Shown one piece after another: positions 16,756-26,317 of a DNA stretch of 49,303 nt; within the stretch, counting starts at the first letter, position 1, and every line of letters starts with the position of its first letter. The notes below the pieces were generated by a model. That model saw only the letters and a list, made by a program, of their open reading frames with translations. It was not told the origin of the DNA and ran no database searches. Where the stretch lies: positions 1 to 49,303 of the forward strand of contig NZ_FZMP01000090.1 in assembly GCF_900196725.1 (NCBI RefSeq), in the 5' to 3' direction. The stretch comes from Candidatus Methanoperedens nitratireducens. GTDB lineage: Archaea > Halobacteriota > Methanosarcinia > Methanosarcinales > Methanoperedenaceae. The position numbers and the translations under genes were made by a program.

Positions 16756-16923
16756 ATGACTGAAGAAGATATACACAACCATTTAAAGGCTTTGGAAAAT
16801 ACAGAGAAATATATTTCAAAACTACTTCCTGAGGATAGAGAAAACGTGAAGCGTTTTATTAAAGATGCATGGGCAAAGGGATATTCCAAGAGTTCTCATC
16901 ATCAGTTAGAACCTGATATATAG
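16756..16923 (+). pseudogene. fragment of tyrosine recombinase N-terminal domain, 55 aa
   Basis: A 55-codon ORF with GGGG about 12 bases upstream. The sequence (NTEKYISKLLPEDRENVKRF, then DAWAKGYS) has the pattern of the SAM-like core-binding domain of archaeal integrases and then stops. No catalytic domain follows. It is best read as the stump of another integrase left by an earlier event at the same spot, though a small independent protein cannot be excluded. Confidence 0.5.
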
Positions 16924-17018
16924 GTTGCGTGAAAAGTCACATTTGTATGAAAACGTATATGGGATTATTTTCAGCCTGAAATTATGATAAAAGGAACTAT
17001 GAACAATCTTCTCTACAT

Positions 17019-18896
17019 CTACAATTTCTTTATTTTTTCGTATTTTTCTATAAATTCACTGTGATATTTAAGTGCTTTGGATTGTAGTTCATTATATGTC
17101 TTCACATAGACTTTATTTGTTTTACTGAGCGAATCGGCTTTTTCTCTGACAATAGCTTTATCTGCAATTCCACCACATACTATATAAGCCTCTATTTTTG
17201 TCGCAGAAAAGGTCGGGTCATTCCCGGTATGTTGCCTTATAAAAGAAACATACTCCAGCGCCTGGTCTAGATCTTTACTGTTTGCCATATGATTGGGTCT
17301 TTTTAATTCTATAATGAAAAAGGTATTAGCAAAATCAACGCAGAGAAAATCAAGTCTTTTATTTTCTTCAAGCTCTTCTTCCTCAACAAATTCTTCTTTC
17401 AGAAGCTTGGAATAAGTCACCTCATCCTTGAAGTTCATAATTCGCGGGTCCAGTAACCATGAGAATTCCTTCAGAAAATCGTGCATTACTGGAACTTCTT
17501 TAGCATTGGTTTTTATATAATTTTCAAATTTTTTTATGGCCTCAATTCTGACTATTGCCAGCCTGTATAATTCTTTAGCTTCAATAATGCCCCAGTCTTT
17601 GAATAATTTAATAAAATCTTCCTGACTCTCCTCATCATATTTTTCTATCTGCGCTGCAAATTCTTTAAACGATTCAAACTCAAATGAATCTTTAATATAG
17701 TTAACAAGCTCAGAGCTCTTATCCGTATCAAGTGCTTCGCTACTCAAAATTATATCAACCGTTTTTTTGGCTAATTTCTGATCATTTGCCGGTAAACTTT
17801 TAACCCAATCATTTATGTCAAGTCCTGTTTTTGATTTGATCTGATCTTCCTTGTTATCCCTTCTTTTTTTCCTCCAGTCCTGTGTCACAAATGATATTAT
17901 TTTCTGAATATATTCCCTCAGTTTTTCTGTTTTTTCATTCTCCCAGTTCAATGATTCCCTATTAGTTGAAATAAGATCATCACCAGCGTCATCATCAATG
18001 AAATCAACATTTAACCAGCCTGTCAGGTAAGCATGTGCATAATCCGAGGCCCTGATCCCATAAAAATCATTATTATGTACAAGCTTTCCCCGCGCTACGA
18101 GATATATCCCCTTCATGGCTGCAGGAACTGGCTTTTTTGCAGTATAAATTTCGCCCACTACTTTTTCTTCATGGATATAAACGCCTTTTAAATTTTGATT
18201 TGGAAATTTCCAGCTGAACTCTATATCTATATTATTGAACCGCATTTCATTTTTTAAATCAATTTTTTTATTAATATCGTCGTTATATATTATTGAGACC
18301 TTAAAACTATCATCAAAAATCAGAAATCTTCTTGCCAGATCCGATACTATTGCTTCTATATCAAAATTAGACTTTCTTTTTAAATTCTTTAATTCTATAA
18401 TTGTTCCGTTTTTTTCATCACATGCTTCAGCATCAATTAAATGATCAGGATAATACAGAGTACCCGAATTCTTTATCCGCGAAAGCGACATTCTGAATTG
18501 ATTTTTAACCTTATCCCTGACTGTAGTAACAGAGACTTCCTCTGCAATTCCAAAAATTGATAATTTACCAATTCCCTTTCTGCCAATTACTTTGCGGTTC
18601 TTAAACGTTGTATCTTTACTTTCAGCGTATCTTCTGTTCCTTCCTATTTTTAAAAATTTTTCATTAATATCTTCAAGACTCATGCCATTTCCATTATCTC
18701 TTATAATTATATGCTTGGGAAGTGGGTCACTATCAGATAATTCGATAACAACTTCAGTTGCATCGGCATCCCAGCAATTTGCAACAAGCTCAGCCAGAAC
18801 TGGAGATAACTTTGCATACATAGAAATACCAAGATGCTGAATTGTGTTCATATCGAACTGCATACATAATTTTTTTACACAGGATTCATTGCTCAT
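17019..18896 (-). CDS. GHKL ATPase fused to C-terminal PD-(D/E)XK nuclease domain
   Basis: 625 residues. The N-terminal Hsp90/MutL-type ATPase has the N-box (ELVANCWDAD, N40), IRDNGNGM (D67) and the GRKGIGKLS lid loop (105-113). The middle region, about 330-480, is helical and charged. The C-terminal part has a nuclease-like core: RLDFLCVD (D516), then FFIIELKRP (E530, K532), with a downstream helix (DQALEYVSFIR), resembling DUF4263/Shedu-like nucleases. Opening of the ATPase clamp may license cleavage by the tail (inference). It is the last gene of the defence operon, 39 bases after AIPR, and is distinct from the other GHKL gene at 25092-26255. Confidence 0.85.
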   Translation of the reverse strand: MSNESCVKKLCMQFDMNTIQHLGISMYAKLSPVLAELVANCWDADATEVVIELSDSDPLPKHIIIRDNGNGMSLEDINEKFLKIGRNRRYAESKDTTFKNRKVIGRKGIGKLSIFGIAEEVSVTTVRDKVKNQFRMSLSRIKNSGTLYYPDHLIDAEACDEKNGTIIELKNLKRKSNFDIEAIVSDLARRFLIFDDSFKVSIIYNDDINKKIDLKNEMRFNNIDIEFSWKFPNQNLKGVYIHEEKVVGEIYTAKKPVPAAMKGIYLVARGKLVHNNDFYGIRASDYAHAYLTGWLNVDFIDDDAGDDLISTNRESLNWENEKTEKLREYIQKIISFVTQDWRKKRRDNKEDQIKSKTGLDINDWVKSLPANDQKLAKKTVDIILSSEALDTDKSSELVNYIKDSFEFESFKEFAAQIEKYDEESQEDFIKLFKDWGIIEAKELYRLAIVRIEAIKKFENYIKTNAKEVPVMHDFLKEFSWLLDPRIMNFKDEVTYSKLLKEEFVEEEELEENKRLDFLCVDFANTFFIIELKRPNHMANSKDLDQALEYVSFIRQHTGNDPTFSATKIEAYIVCGGIADKAIVREKADSLSKTNKVYVKTYNELQSKALKYHSEFIEKYEKIKKL

Positions 18897-18935
18897 TTTT
18901 ATACCACATGTTCAGCTTATTTCTTCAATTTTTCT

Positions 18936-20993
18936 CTACATTTTGCTGCCGATCTCAAAGCCCAGACGGTGGGCTTCCTCCAGTATTCTCAATGCCTGAA
19001 CGGCCTGCTTTCTGCTTGTTTCTCTTCCTCTTTTTGCCAGATTCCCCAAGGAAAATGACAGGCTTCTCTGCCATGGTTGAAGGTTCCCGGTCTCCTTTGC
19101 CCAGCGGGCAATCCTGAACCAAGTATCTGCCGGTACCTTCATAACCTCTGATATCTTCTTACGATCTTCATCATCAGAGCTATCTATTCCCCTGTCAATT
19201 TCAGTTCTTTCTCTTCCATCAATACTGATGAGTTCCTTTTCTAGTTCATCTGGCAGTTTTAAATTCAGAGCAAATAGGTCTTCCCAGCACTGCTCCTTTT
19301 TACACCATTCCGTTATATTTCTGCCGCCTGGAGGATTTGTAATATGTCTGTGAACTATCTCAGAGGCCTCTATGATAGTATCCATCAGAACAGGAGAAAT
19401 AGACTGTTCTTTCCATATTCTGTCAAGATCAATTCGCTGGGATGTTTTATGGGATATCAGAGCAAGGGCATAGGTAACAATATTGGCACGATAACCACCA
19501 TACTGCTGCTTTTGAACAAGTTTTTCTGCCTGTCTGAAAAGTATAGCCTTTGCCACCAGATGCTCATAATATTTCCTATCAGGCTGAAACTCTCCTCTTT
19601 CCTGAAGGAGAGCCATGAATTCGATGAAGTTTTTCTCTGCTCCCCTGCTCACTACATGCGGAAGCTGGTTCCAAGTGTTTTCAAATTTCGCCAGATCAGT
19701 TTTGGTAAATTTCTGTCTTGTCGGATTTATGGCTTCGAAGGCTTTCTTGCGGGCAAGGGTTCCCTCTCCCCCTTTCTCATCAAGATACTGTCCCCTTGCA
19801 CGTTCATAGTACCACCGGGTCTGAAGCTGCATGCCCGGTGGAGCTGGTGCCCATACAGTCCTTGATAGTTCTTCTAACTTGATATGAAATGGATTGTTTG
19901 CTGAAAAATCAGCTGCGTTTACCTTATTCTGACTATTTGCATACAGAGATATTTTCGGAACAAAGGTATCTATCCTGCTCGCATCCTTCAAAACTGTCAG
20001 CTTAACCTGAACATATATATTCGAAACATCCGCTTTATCCTTTCTGTATGCATGGTAAATTGATGCGGTGGTCTGACCTCCGTTAACAATCTGGAAGTCT
20101 CTTGCCCATTTTATTCCATATATCCCGTTTGAAGAAATAATTTCAACTTTTTCTGCCGTTGCTGAAAGTCCATTATTATAGGCAAGAAACATATGGGGCT
20201 CGTCAATTATGGTCTTTCTGATTCCCTTATTGACATTTCCCCTGACCTGCAAGAAAGATCGGACATTTCTTTCCAGCAACCTTGGACCATATTTTCCATA
20301 TAGTTCAACAAGCGTTTTCCCTGGAATAATAGCAAGGTATGTCACATAATCAGGGTTTGATTCGGTCATGGGCAAACAGGGTATGCAGCCTCCAAATTTG
20401 TTTTCAAAATCAACTTCTATTGCTTCTCTTTTTTTGCCTGAACTGTATAATCTGAAAAGTCTCTGTATGTCCCATACATGATGAGATATGCTCAAATTGT
20501 TTTCACTGATATCATCTATGGATTCTACTTTTACAATTCCATCTGTCAAAAGAAATAATCTGATATTTATGAGAGCATCCTTCAGTTCATGAATTCTATT
20601 TGCAAGATCGAAGACGGGGGATGCCTCCTCAAGATCCAGACGATAATTTCCAAAAGCTTTCCTAAGGAAATTGTAAACTCTTTTAAATGCTGCATCAACA
20701 TCGCTCTTTGGAACTCTTGTTGGAGGAACCTCTCCGTAATAAATGGAAATAAAAAGATCTAGGCACTCTTCATTCTCGCTCACAGTGTAGCCATTTACTT
20801 TGATACCGCGTGGTTTATTGTAGTAATAACATACAATTGGATTGTCGATCTCGTCCGCTCCAGTTAAGTATTCCATCATAATTTCTGTAAACTGGTCTTC
20901 CCTGAAAGATTCATCATCTTCTACCTGAGATTGGCTGATTACATCCTGCTGAAATTTTTTAGCAAATTCATCAAGACCTGTATCAATATCCAT
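18936..20993 (-). CDS. AIPR family (abortive infection phage resistance) protein
   Basis: 685 residues. The conserved AIPR core (PF10592) is recognisable around residues 250-350: RSFLQVRGNVNKGIR, then FLAYNNGLSATA, then FQIVNGGQTTASIYHA. AIPR proteins are found in abortive-infection and restriction-like loci and their biochemical activity is poorly known. The C-terminal 200 residues are helical and may contact partners. Its start overlaps the DUF4420 gene by 11 bases, indicating coupling. In this operon the AIPR protein is probably part of an effector or sensor complex with the DUF4420 nuclease and Z1 ATPase (inference from constant association in known systems). Confidence 0.9.
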   Translation of the reverse strand: MDIDTGLDEFAKKFQQDVISQSQVEDDESFREDQFTEIMMEYLTGADEIDNPIVCYYYNKPRGIKVNGYTVSENEECLDLFISIYYGEVPPTRVPKSDVDAAFKRVYNFLRKAFGNYRLDLEEASPVFDLANRIHELKDALINIRLFLLTDGIVKVESIDDISENNLSISHHVWDIQRLFRLYSSGKKREAIEVDFENKFGGCIPCLPMTESNPDYVTYLAIIPGKTLVELYGKYGPRLLERNVRSFLQVRGNVNKGIRKTIIDEPHMFLAYNNGLSATAEKVEIISSNGIYGIKWARDFQIVNGGQTTASIYHAYRKDKADVSNIYVQVKLTVLKDASRIDTFVPKISLYANSQNKVNAADFSANNPFHIKLEELSRTVWAPAPPGMQLQTRWYYERARGQYLDEKGGEGTLARKKAFEAINPTRQKFTKTDLAKFENTWNQLPHVVSRGAEKNFIEFMALLQERGEFQPDRKYYEHLVAKAILFRQAEKLVQKQQYGGYRANIVTYALALISHKTSQRIDLDRIWKEQSISPVLMDTIIEASEIVHRHITNPPGGRNITEWCKKEQCWEDLFALNLKLPDELEKELISIDGRERTEIDRGIDSSDDEDRKKISEVMKVPADTWFRIARWAKETGNLQPWQRSLSFSLGNLAKRGRETSRKQAVQALRILEEAHRLGFEIGSKM

Positions 20994-21999
20994 CCTTTTT
21001 CTCCATTAAAAAAGTTTTAAATTCACTTTCGGTTATAACATAATGCACACATTCAGATACATTTATTGAATAATGCACATCACCCACACCATTCAACAGA
21101 TCATGCTCAGTGATTCTGGGGAATCCCTTACGTATCCTGAATATGCTGGATGATCTTATCGTATAACCCATTTTATTGTGACTGTCTGAATGAGCGTTCA
21201 AATAACCTGCCTCAAACAGAGAATCTTCCATTTTCTGGCTGGCTACCGGTTCGACGGTAATAATTTTTCGGATATCTTCCACTATTTCATACAGTGTTTC
21301 GCCACTGCCACTGCTTTCCATGAGTGATAGATGTTGAAGGAAGAGGCCACCCAGACCTGTATCATCAAGCTGTTGCTCACTTACTATCTGTATTTTCTGG
21401 TGCTGTTTACTGATAGTTGTTTTTACCTCAACAGCACAGTCTGAGAGCTGAAAATCCTGAGCTTTTCTGAACGGCCCCTTCCAGGCGTCAACTGCCTTAT
21501 TTATTCCGAGGATAGGTATCAGGTATCTTCGCATAAACCAGAGTTCTCCATATAGTCCCCTCCGAGCTTCATCACCGAGTCCATCATGACCATACCTGTC
21601 AAGAAATTGCTGCCATTTTACTAGCCTTTCAATGAAAGCTCTTATCACTGATTTTTCATTTTTTTGTATAGTAATATTGTCAATTACATCCTGCACAAGA
21701 CTTGTAAAAATATCAGTGAATCTGGAATCGGTCAATATAAGTTCCAGAGTGGCATGTTCTTCGTCATCTTCAGGCAGCGATACAGTCCTGATTTCAAAAC
21801 CTTTTGACCTTGGCAGATAATCAGAATCAGGAGTATTTGAACGAAACACTCTGAGGAGCAACATACGTCTGTTTGCAGGTTTCTCGTAACCGAGAGAGAT
21901 ATCACATGAAGAAAAAGGCTCTAATCTGCGTTTTAAAATACAGGTTTTGGTTTCAGATTCTGATTCTTTTTCCAGTGATTTCCAAGTTTCTTCAATCAT
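20983..21999 (-). CDS. PD-(D/E)XK motif protein (DUF4420)
   Basis: 338 residues from the ATG at 21999, chosen over the ATG at 22029 because it gives a short 8-base overlap with the Z1 gene. The family's key stretch is GLYGELWFMRRYL followed by AQDFQLSDCAVEVKTT, where D and E-V-K form a PD-(D/E)XK-type metal site. A related nuclease is standard beside Z1 and AIPR proteins. It probably supplies DNA cleavage in the complex. The gene is overlapped by Z1 at its start and by AIPR at its end. Confidence 0.9.
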   Translation of the reverse strand: MIEETWKSLEKESESETKTCILKRRLEPFSSCDISLGYEKPANRRMLLLRVFRSNTPDSDYLPRSKGFEIRTVSLPEDDEEHATLELILTDSRFTDIFTSLVQDVIDNITIQKNEKSVIRAFIERLVKWQQFLDRYGHDGLGDEARRGLYGELWFMRRYLIPILGINKAVDAWKGPFRKAQDFQLSDCAVEVKTTISKQHQKIQIVSEQQLDDTGLGGLFLQHLSLMESSGSGETLYEIVEDIRKIITVEPVASQKMEDSLFEAGYLNAHSDSHNKMGYTIRSSSIFRIRKGFPRITEHDLLNGVGDVHYSINVSECVHYVITESEFKTFLMEKKDGY

Positions 22000-24736
22000 G
22001 GCCACCAAATTCCTGCTCCCAGTAAACATTGTTTACTCTATACTTTATCTTCCTAGCACTGGAACTTTCAGGAAAACTGAAAGCAAATCCCATTACAGGT
22101 TTGCTGGTACCTGCAGGCTCAGGATCAAGAGGGTAGATAAGTAAAAGTCCATTTTCTGGGGATCGGACTCCCCTGATATAGCCACCACTTGGAATTTCAG
22201 GAGATTTCCCTGTTTTTTCTTTCATTTTTTCCTTTGCCCTGATTATCTGTTCTTCACTCAGATCAATCATTTCATCGGTTGGGCTTATAAGATGTCCTTT
22301 TGTCATCGAGTATTTTTCACATTTTTCATCTGCATTTGTACGCAAAACAAGCCCGACATTATGTCCGCCAATTCTATCTGTTTTCGCTTTTGGTTTTGTG
22401 TTTGAAATAAGAGCAACTGTCCATCGGTTCAATTCATTGTTTTCCATCTGTGCCTCTATATACTGTCTGAGAATTTCGGGATTTGCTTTCCTCGATTCGG
22501 GATGAACTATAATTCCGCGTAATAATTGAGTGATGACAGTACTGGGGATATCTCTCCAGATTTTACGGCCATTGTTTCCACTGCATGACCCTCTTTCACG
22601 GATAAATCCATCAACGACATTATAGTTGCTTTCAACAGTCGTCCTGTCGGTGTGGAAAACCACGGTCTCGATCAGATGCCCATCATAGGATAGCTCCATC
22701 TCGGTACCTGTTCTCATTTTGTTTACAGCAGTAATGAACAGTCCTTCAGGATGTGTTCTCACTCTGAGCCCGTAATCCTTCGGTGTACCACCCAGAGCAG
22801 CCATGTAATCAAAATCATTTCTGAGCTCTTCACTTGCAAGAGTAATATGCCTGTACCATGTCACAAGCTCTTCTGATGTGTACAATCGGCAGAGATCGAT
22901 ATAGCCAGGACGATAACCGAACCATCGCCCCATCTGCATGAGGGTATCGTACATCCGGGATGCCCTTAAATAATAACTTACTGTCAGTCCCTCAAGGGTC
23001 AATCCACGTGATAACTTATCCCCACCAATCACGATAACGCTTAATCCATTGGGATGATCCCTGTAATCCAGAACATCTCTGGCTGTTCCATTGATAATTT
23101 TCAACTGAATCTTATCTGCTGCCCTGTAGAGGCTCTGTTTCACATCATTCCAATCAATATCTTTTATCAGAGGATCAGAAATTTGTTCTTTCACTCTCCG
23201 GGTTGTTTCCAAGTAATCTTCCCGCCACAGGTCTTCAAGCTCAGCAATCAGCGGTTCTGATGTGTTCCCGTCACCATATTCAAGTCGCCGTCTGAGAAAA
23301 GTTAGCTCCTCGCTAATCAGGTCTGCCAGTTTTTTCTGTACATCTGTATATCTTGTAACATGCACAAGCATTGAATTGTGGTTTTTCTCCTGTCCCCTCA
23401 CCATTCTGGTCGCGCATGATAGAATAAAAGCTCTTATGGCTCTTCTGAGCGAATTAGGAAGTCCTGGAGGAATATAATCCTTCCTGTGGTTATCTGGAAT
23501 GAATGTTTTGAAATCATCAACAGGTCTTATTATTGGCAGTCCTTTTTCAGATTCGACCCCAGCATCATCTTCATAAATACCAAATACCTTTGCGGGCCCT
23601 ATATAGTTCGATGGGGCAGGAAGATTGATAATAAAACTCTCTGGAAACAGGTCCTTTCCATGTCGATCTGTTTCCCCCTGAGGAAAAATAAAAATGTTGG
23701 CAAATGGAGTTGCTGTATAACCGACATAAGCAGTTTTTTCGAAACTATCCAGCAGTTGTCTGATCATGCCATTGATGGCTGTTACATCATAATCTTCCAG
23801 CATTTTTCCATTCTCATCCAGCGGAATTGGATTTGTATTGATTGAGGCATTATCTGCTTCGTCATCAATAACCAGAAGAGGTATGCCCTTCACAATTTTT
23901 TTCCCATTTTCAATATCCTTCTCTCCGCGCACACTCACCGCCCAGTTCAGTAGATTTGACAGAACCGATTTGTTCTTCTTGACAACAAGGAGGACAGGAT
24001 CTCCACCTCCCGGAATCACACCAACCTGAATTGCGACCTTTTTGTTGAAATCACCATTATCAGCATTGCTTGTGAGTGAATGAACCGTGAGAAATTCTTC
24101 TCCTGTTAGACGTCCAACTCCGATGCGCAGGTTCTCCTGATTGAAGGCTCTGTTCAGTTGCGTATCGAAGCCTAAAAATTCCGCATCAAGCCTCAATTGC
24201 GTCTGACTCCTCAGACTCTTGTGCTGCCCGGCAAGAACAATTATGAGCTTATAACCGGCATCAACAGCCTTGCATATAAGACCCGTGTAATTCGCTGTTT
24301 TCCCTGATTGAACCTGTCCAACGACCATACCCCTTCGATCCCACTTTCCAAGTCTTTGGGGGTTCTCCAATCTTTCAAGTATCTGGTCGGTGAATTCTCC
24401 AAGCCTTATGACGGTTTTATCACTCCATCCTTTTTCCTCTTCAAGATATCGCTCGTAGCGTTTCCAGAACTTCCACTGTATCTGGCTTCTGCGATCCGGT
24501 AGCCAAGGTTTATGATCCTCCCGATAATCAAGAACCGTGCCTGTACCAATCCAGACGTTACACCTGCTCTCTATATCTTTGATAAGCATTTCCCAGTCTA
24601 TGCTGCCAGTGGGGTTTTCTGAAGAGACCATATTCTGGACTATTTGAACTTTTTCACGAATGACTTCTCTGCTTATTTTCTGTTCACCCTTCAGCATGAC
24701 CATTACAAGCTGTCTTGCTTTATCATAATCTATCAT
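21992..24736 (-). CDS. Z1-domain ATPase (SF2 helicase-like)
   Basis: 914 residues. Walker A GQVQSGKT at 140-147 and Walker B LLVIDDEAD at 288-295 frame a superfamily 2 ATPase. The Z1 domain (PF10593) follows with GGDKLSRGLTLEGL and RMYDTLMQMGRWFGYR, the usual family hallmark. Z1 proteins occur in restriction-like systems with DUF4420, AIPR and GHKL ATPases, and are thought to translocate or remodel DNA. The gene overlaps the small gene before it by four bases (ATGA) and DUF4420 after it. It is full length and its motifs are intact, so the motor appears functional. Confidence 0.93.
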   Translation of the reverse strand: MIDYDKARQLVMVMLKGEQKISREVIREKVQIVQNMVSSENPTGSIDWEMLIKDIESRCNVWIGTGTVLDYREDHKPWLPDRRSQIQWKFWKRYERYLEEEKGWSDKTVIRLGEFTDQILERLENPQRLGKWDRRGMVVGQVQSGKTANYTGLICKAVDAGYKLIIVLAGQHKSLRSQTQLRLDAEFLGFDTQLNRAFNQENLRIGVGRLTGEEFLTVHSLTSNADNGDFNKKVAIQVGVIPGGGDPVLLVVKKNKSVLSNLLNWAVSVRGEKDIENGKKIVKGIPLLVIDDEADNASINTNPIPLDENGKMLEDYDVTAINGMIRQLLDSFEKTAYVGYTATPFANIFIFPQGETDRHGKDLFPESFIINLPAPSNYIGPAKVFGIYEDDAGVESEKGLPIIRPVDDFKTFIPDNHRKDYIPPGLPNSLRRAIRAFILSCATRMVRGQEKNHNSMLVHVTRYTDVQKKLADLISEELTFLRRRLEYGDGNTSEPLIAELEDLWREDYLETTRRVKEQISDPLIKDIDWNDVKQSLYRAADKIQLKIINGTARDVLDYRDHPNGLSVIVIGGDKLSRGLTLEGLTVSYYLRASRMYDTLMQMGRWFGYRPGYIDLCRLYTSEELVTWYRHITLASEELRNDFDYMAALGGTPKDYGLRVRTHPEGLFITAVNKMRTGTEMELSYDGHLIETVVFHTDRTTVESNYNVVDGFIRERGSCSGNNGRKIWRDIPSTVITQLLRGIIVHPESRKANPEILRQYIEAQMENNELNRWTVALISNTKPKAKTDRIGGHNVGLVLRTNADEKCEKYSMTKGHLISPTDEMIDLSEEQIIRAKEKMKEKTGKSPEIPSGGYIRGVRSPENGLLLIYPLDPEPAGTSKPVMGFAFSFPESSSARKIKYRVNNVYWEQEFGGHD

Positions 24737-25107
24737 ATTGTATCTCCTTTTTTAGATTCTATAAAACTCGCAACAAGTTCGGGATAATAATTAAACGGCT
24801 CCATCACAGCAAGCCTGTTATGAGCTTCTTGGACAGTCAGACCTGAAGCCAGAAGCGATTTATAAACTTCCGTCATGACTTCAATAAGTTCCTGCGATGG
24901 TAATTTATCAAAAGGTTTAATCTGTTTATCAGGATTCTCTGAATTATCCATTGCTATCAGAGGAACAGGAACTGTTTCTTCGATAAGTCGTATAAGTGCT
25001 GTTATTGCTGGATTATGTTCGTCAGAATTCTCCAGAACTTCTTTGATCAACGGGTGTTGCCTGTTTAGTGAATAAAAAATCTTCCCATGCCTTATCTTTT
25101 TTCCCAT
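24733..25107 (-). CDS. probable C-terminal part of the upstream GHKL ATPase, separated by a frameshift
   Basis: From the first plausible ATG (25107) this encodes 124 residues beginning MGKKIRHGKIFYSLNRQHPL. The sequence continues naturally from the end of the GHKL ATPase: that gene ends VYVWEKR in one frame and this one goes on with KKIRHGKIFY in the next. Adding a single A to the run of six (GGGAAAAAAG near 25095-25100) joins them into about 510 residues, the length I expect for these ATPases. The rest is helical and acidic (ENSDEHNPAITALIRLIEE). Either this is one split gene, a programmed -1 shift, or two subunits with independent starts. Its end overlaps Z1 by four bases. Confidence 0.7.
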   Translation of the reverse strand: MGKKIRHGKIFYSLNRQHPLIKEVLENSDEHNPAITALIRLIEETVPVPLIAMDNSENPDKQIKPFDKLPSQELIEVMTEVYKSLLASGLTVQEAHNRLAVMEPFNYYPELVASFIESKKGDTI

Positions 25108-26255
25108 ACATAAACAAAATTTGAAGCACTTGCTCTGGCTATTACTTTTCCCCTGTGGCGGTATACATCTGCTGCCCTTTCTCTGGTTAATCTTGCTATA
25201 CGCTTTAAATCTTCTCGAAGAAATGTCGGTGGACGGGCTATGGATTTCCTTACATCGATCTCCCATTCACAATCCATAGAGTTGGGTATGTCAACTTGGA
25301 TACGTGCGAGTTTATAATGTTCTTCTTTTTTGAAACCCAGTCCGAGCCAGCTTCCTGTCACTATTAATCTTTCATTTCTATAGACATAGAAACCCTGCTG
25401 GGCGTTCCAGCCTTTAGGTCCAGCTGCAGAGTTATGAGTTTCATCATCGATTTTTGAATGGTGTGGAAGAACATATGGGTTTATAAAAATTTTTCTGGTA
25501 ATATCAAGGCTTTCTTCGTTGAGTAACTGAGTTGCTTTTATATTCTTCAGAAAAGGGTCCCAAGGCTCTACTGGCCTGTCATTAATCCATATTTTCAGTC
25601 TGCCACGCTCAAGAAATCTGTGAAAAACCATTGCAAGATGATACTTAACGCTATCAACGCGCTCAAGGAATAATTTGTGATCTCTCTTGCTGTCAACTTT
25701 TGTATTGATGACGATTCGGTCAATATTTTCCCACAGAACAGTTGTACCATGTTCCATCTTTTCAAGATCTGAAAAATAACTATCCATATTTTTTATTGTC
25801 ATTTTAAGTAGACGCCATTCTCCCGTTTTAACAACCTGATCTATATCCCAGCAGCGGATGGCAATATTCTGTCCTGTAGATCTTGTTGCCACTGTGAGTT
25901 TTCTGCACTGCGAGAAAGAAGCGGTTTTCAGTCCCAGACCAAATCTGCCAAGGTCCTCCGGGTCTCTTTCCTCCAGAGGACTTCTGCTACCGGGTCGCAT
26001 GGCTCGGACCAGCTCACTTTCGCTCATTCCACAGCCATCATCTTTCAGGGATAGTATTGAATTCTCACCATTCCAGTAAAATTTCAGCCAGATGTTTTTT
26101 GCTCCCGCCGAGATGCTATTGTCAATAAGGTCGGCAATAGAGGTCGGTAGATCATAACCAAAAGCACGAAGTGATTCTATCATTGCTCCTGCATCTGGCG
26201 CAGCGATATCAAAATCGCAGGCATCTGTGTTTTTTATTTCATTATCTTTTTCCAT
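25092..26255 (-). CDS. GHKL (MORC/MutL-like) ATPase, N-terminal part
   Basis: 387 residues before the stop. ATP-binding motifs are clear: ADLIDNSISAGA (N46), LKDDGCGM (D73), and GRFGLGLKTASFSQC (103-117). This belongs to the MORC-like branch of Hsp90/MutL ATPases described in restriction systems, where ATP-driven dimer closure could clamp DNA or gate the nucleases. The stop codon comes immediately after an A6 run and the expected C-terminal region continues in the next frame (24733-25107). The gene sits 62 bases after the glycosylase gene. Confidence 0.9.
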   Translation of the reverse strand: MEKDNEIKNTDACDFDIAAPDAGAMIESLRAFGYDLPTSIADLIDNSISAGAKNIWLKFYWNGENSILSLKDDGCGMSESELVRAMRPGSRSPLEERDPEDLGRFGLGLKTASFSQCRKLTVATRSTGQNIAIRCWDIDQVVKTGEWRLLKMTIKNMDSYFSDLEKMEHGTTVLWENIDRIVINTKVDSKRDHKLFLERVDSVKYHLAMVFHRFLERGRLKIWINDRPVEPWDPFLKNIKATQLLNEESLDITRKIFINPYVLPHHSKIDDETHNSAAGPKGWNAQQGFYVYRNERLIVTGSWLGLGFKKEEHYKLARIQVDIPNSMDCEWEIDVRKSIARPPTFLREDLKRIARLTRERAADVYRHRGKVIARASASNFVYVWEKR

Positions 26256-26317
26256 AAGAGATACCGTTACGGTTTAAGTTATCCACTTGGATTCCGATTA
26301 ACCATTCTGACCATTGA

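Noticed and set aside
16574-16819. 81-codon minus-strand ORF over the left 39-bp repeat
   Set aside because: No ribosome site; it spans the repeat and the integrase fragment antisense, so is probably chance.
26264-26290. Partial likeness to the 39-bp repeat (ACCGTTACGGTTTAAG)
   Set aside because: Shares the palindromic core only; could be chance in an intergenic promoter region.
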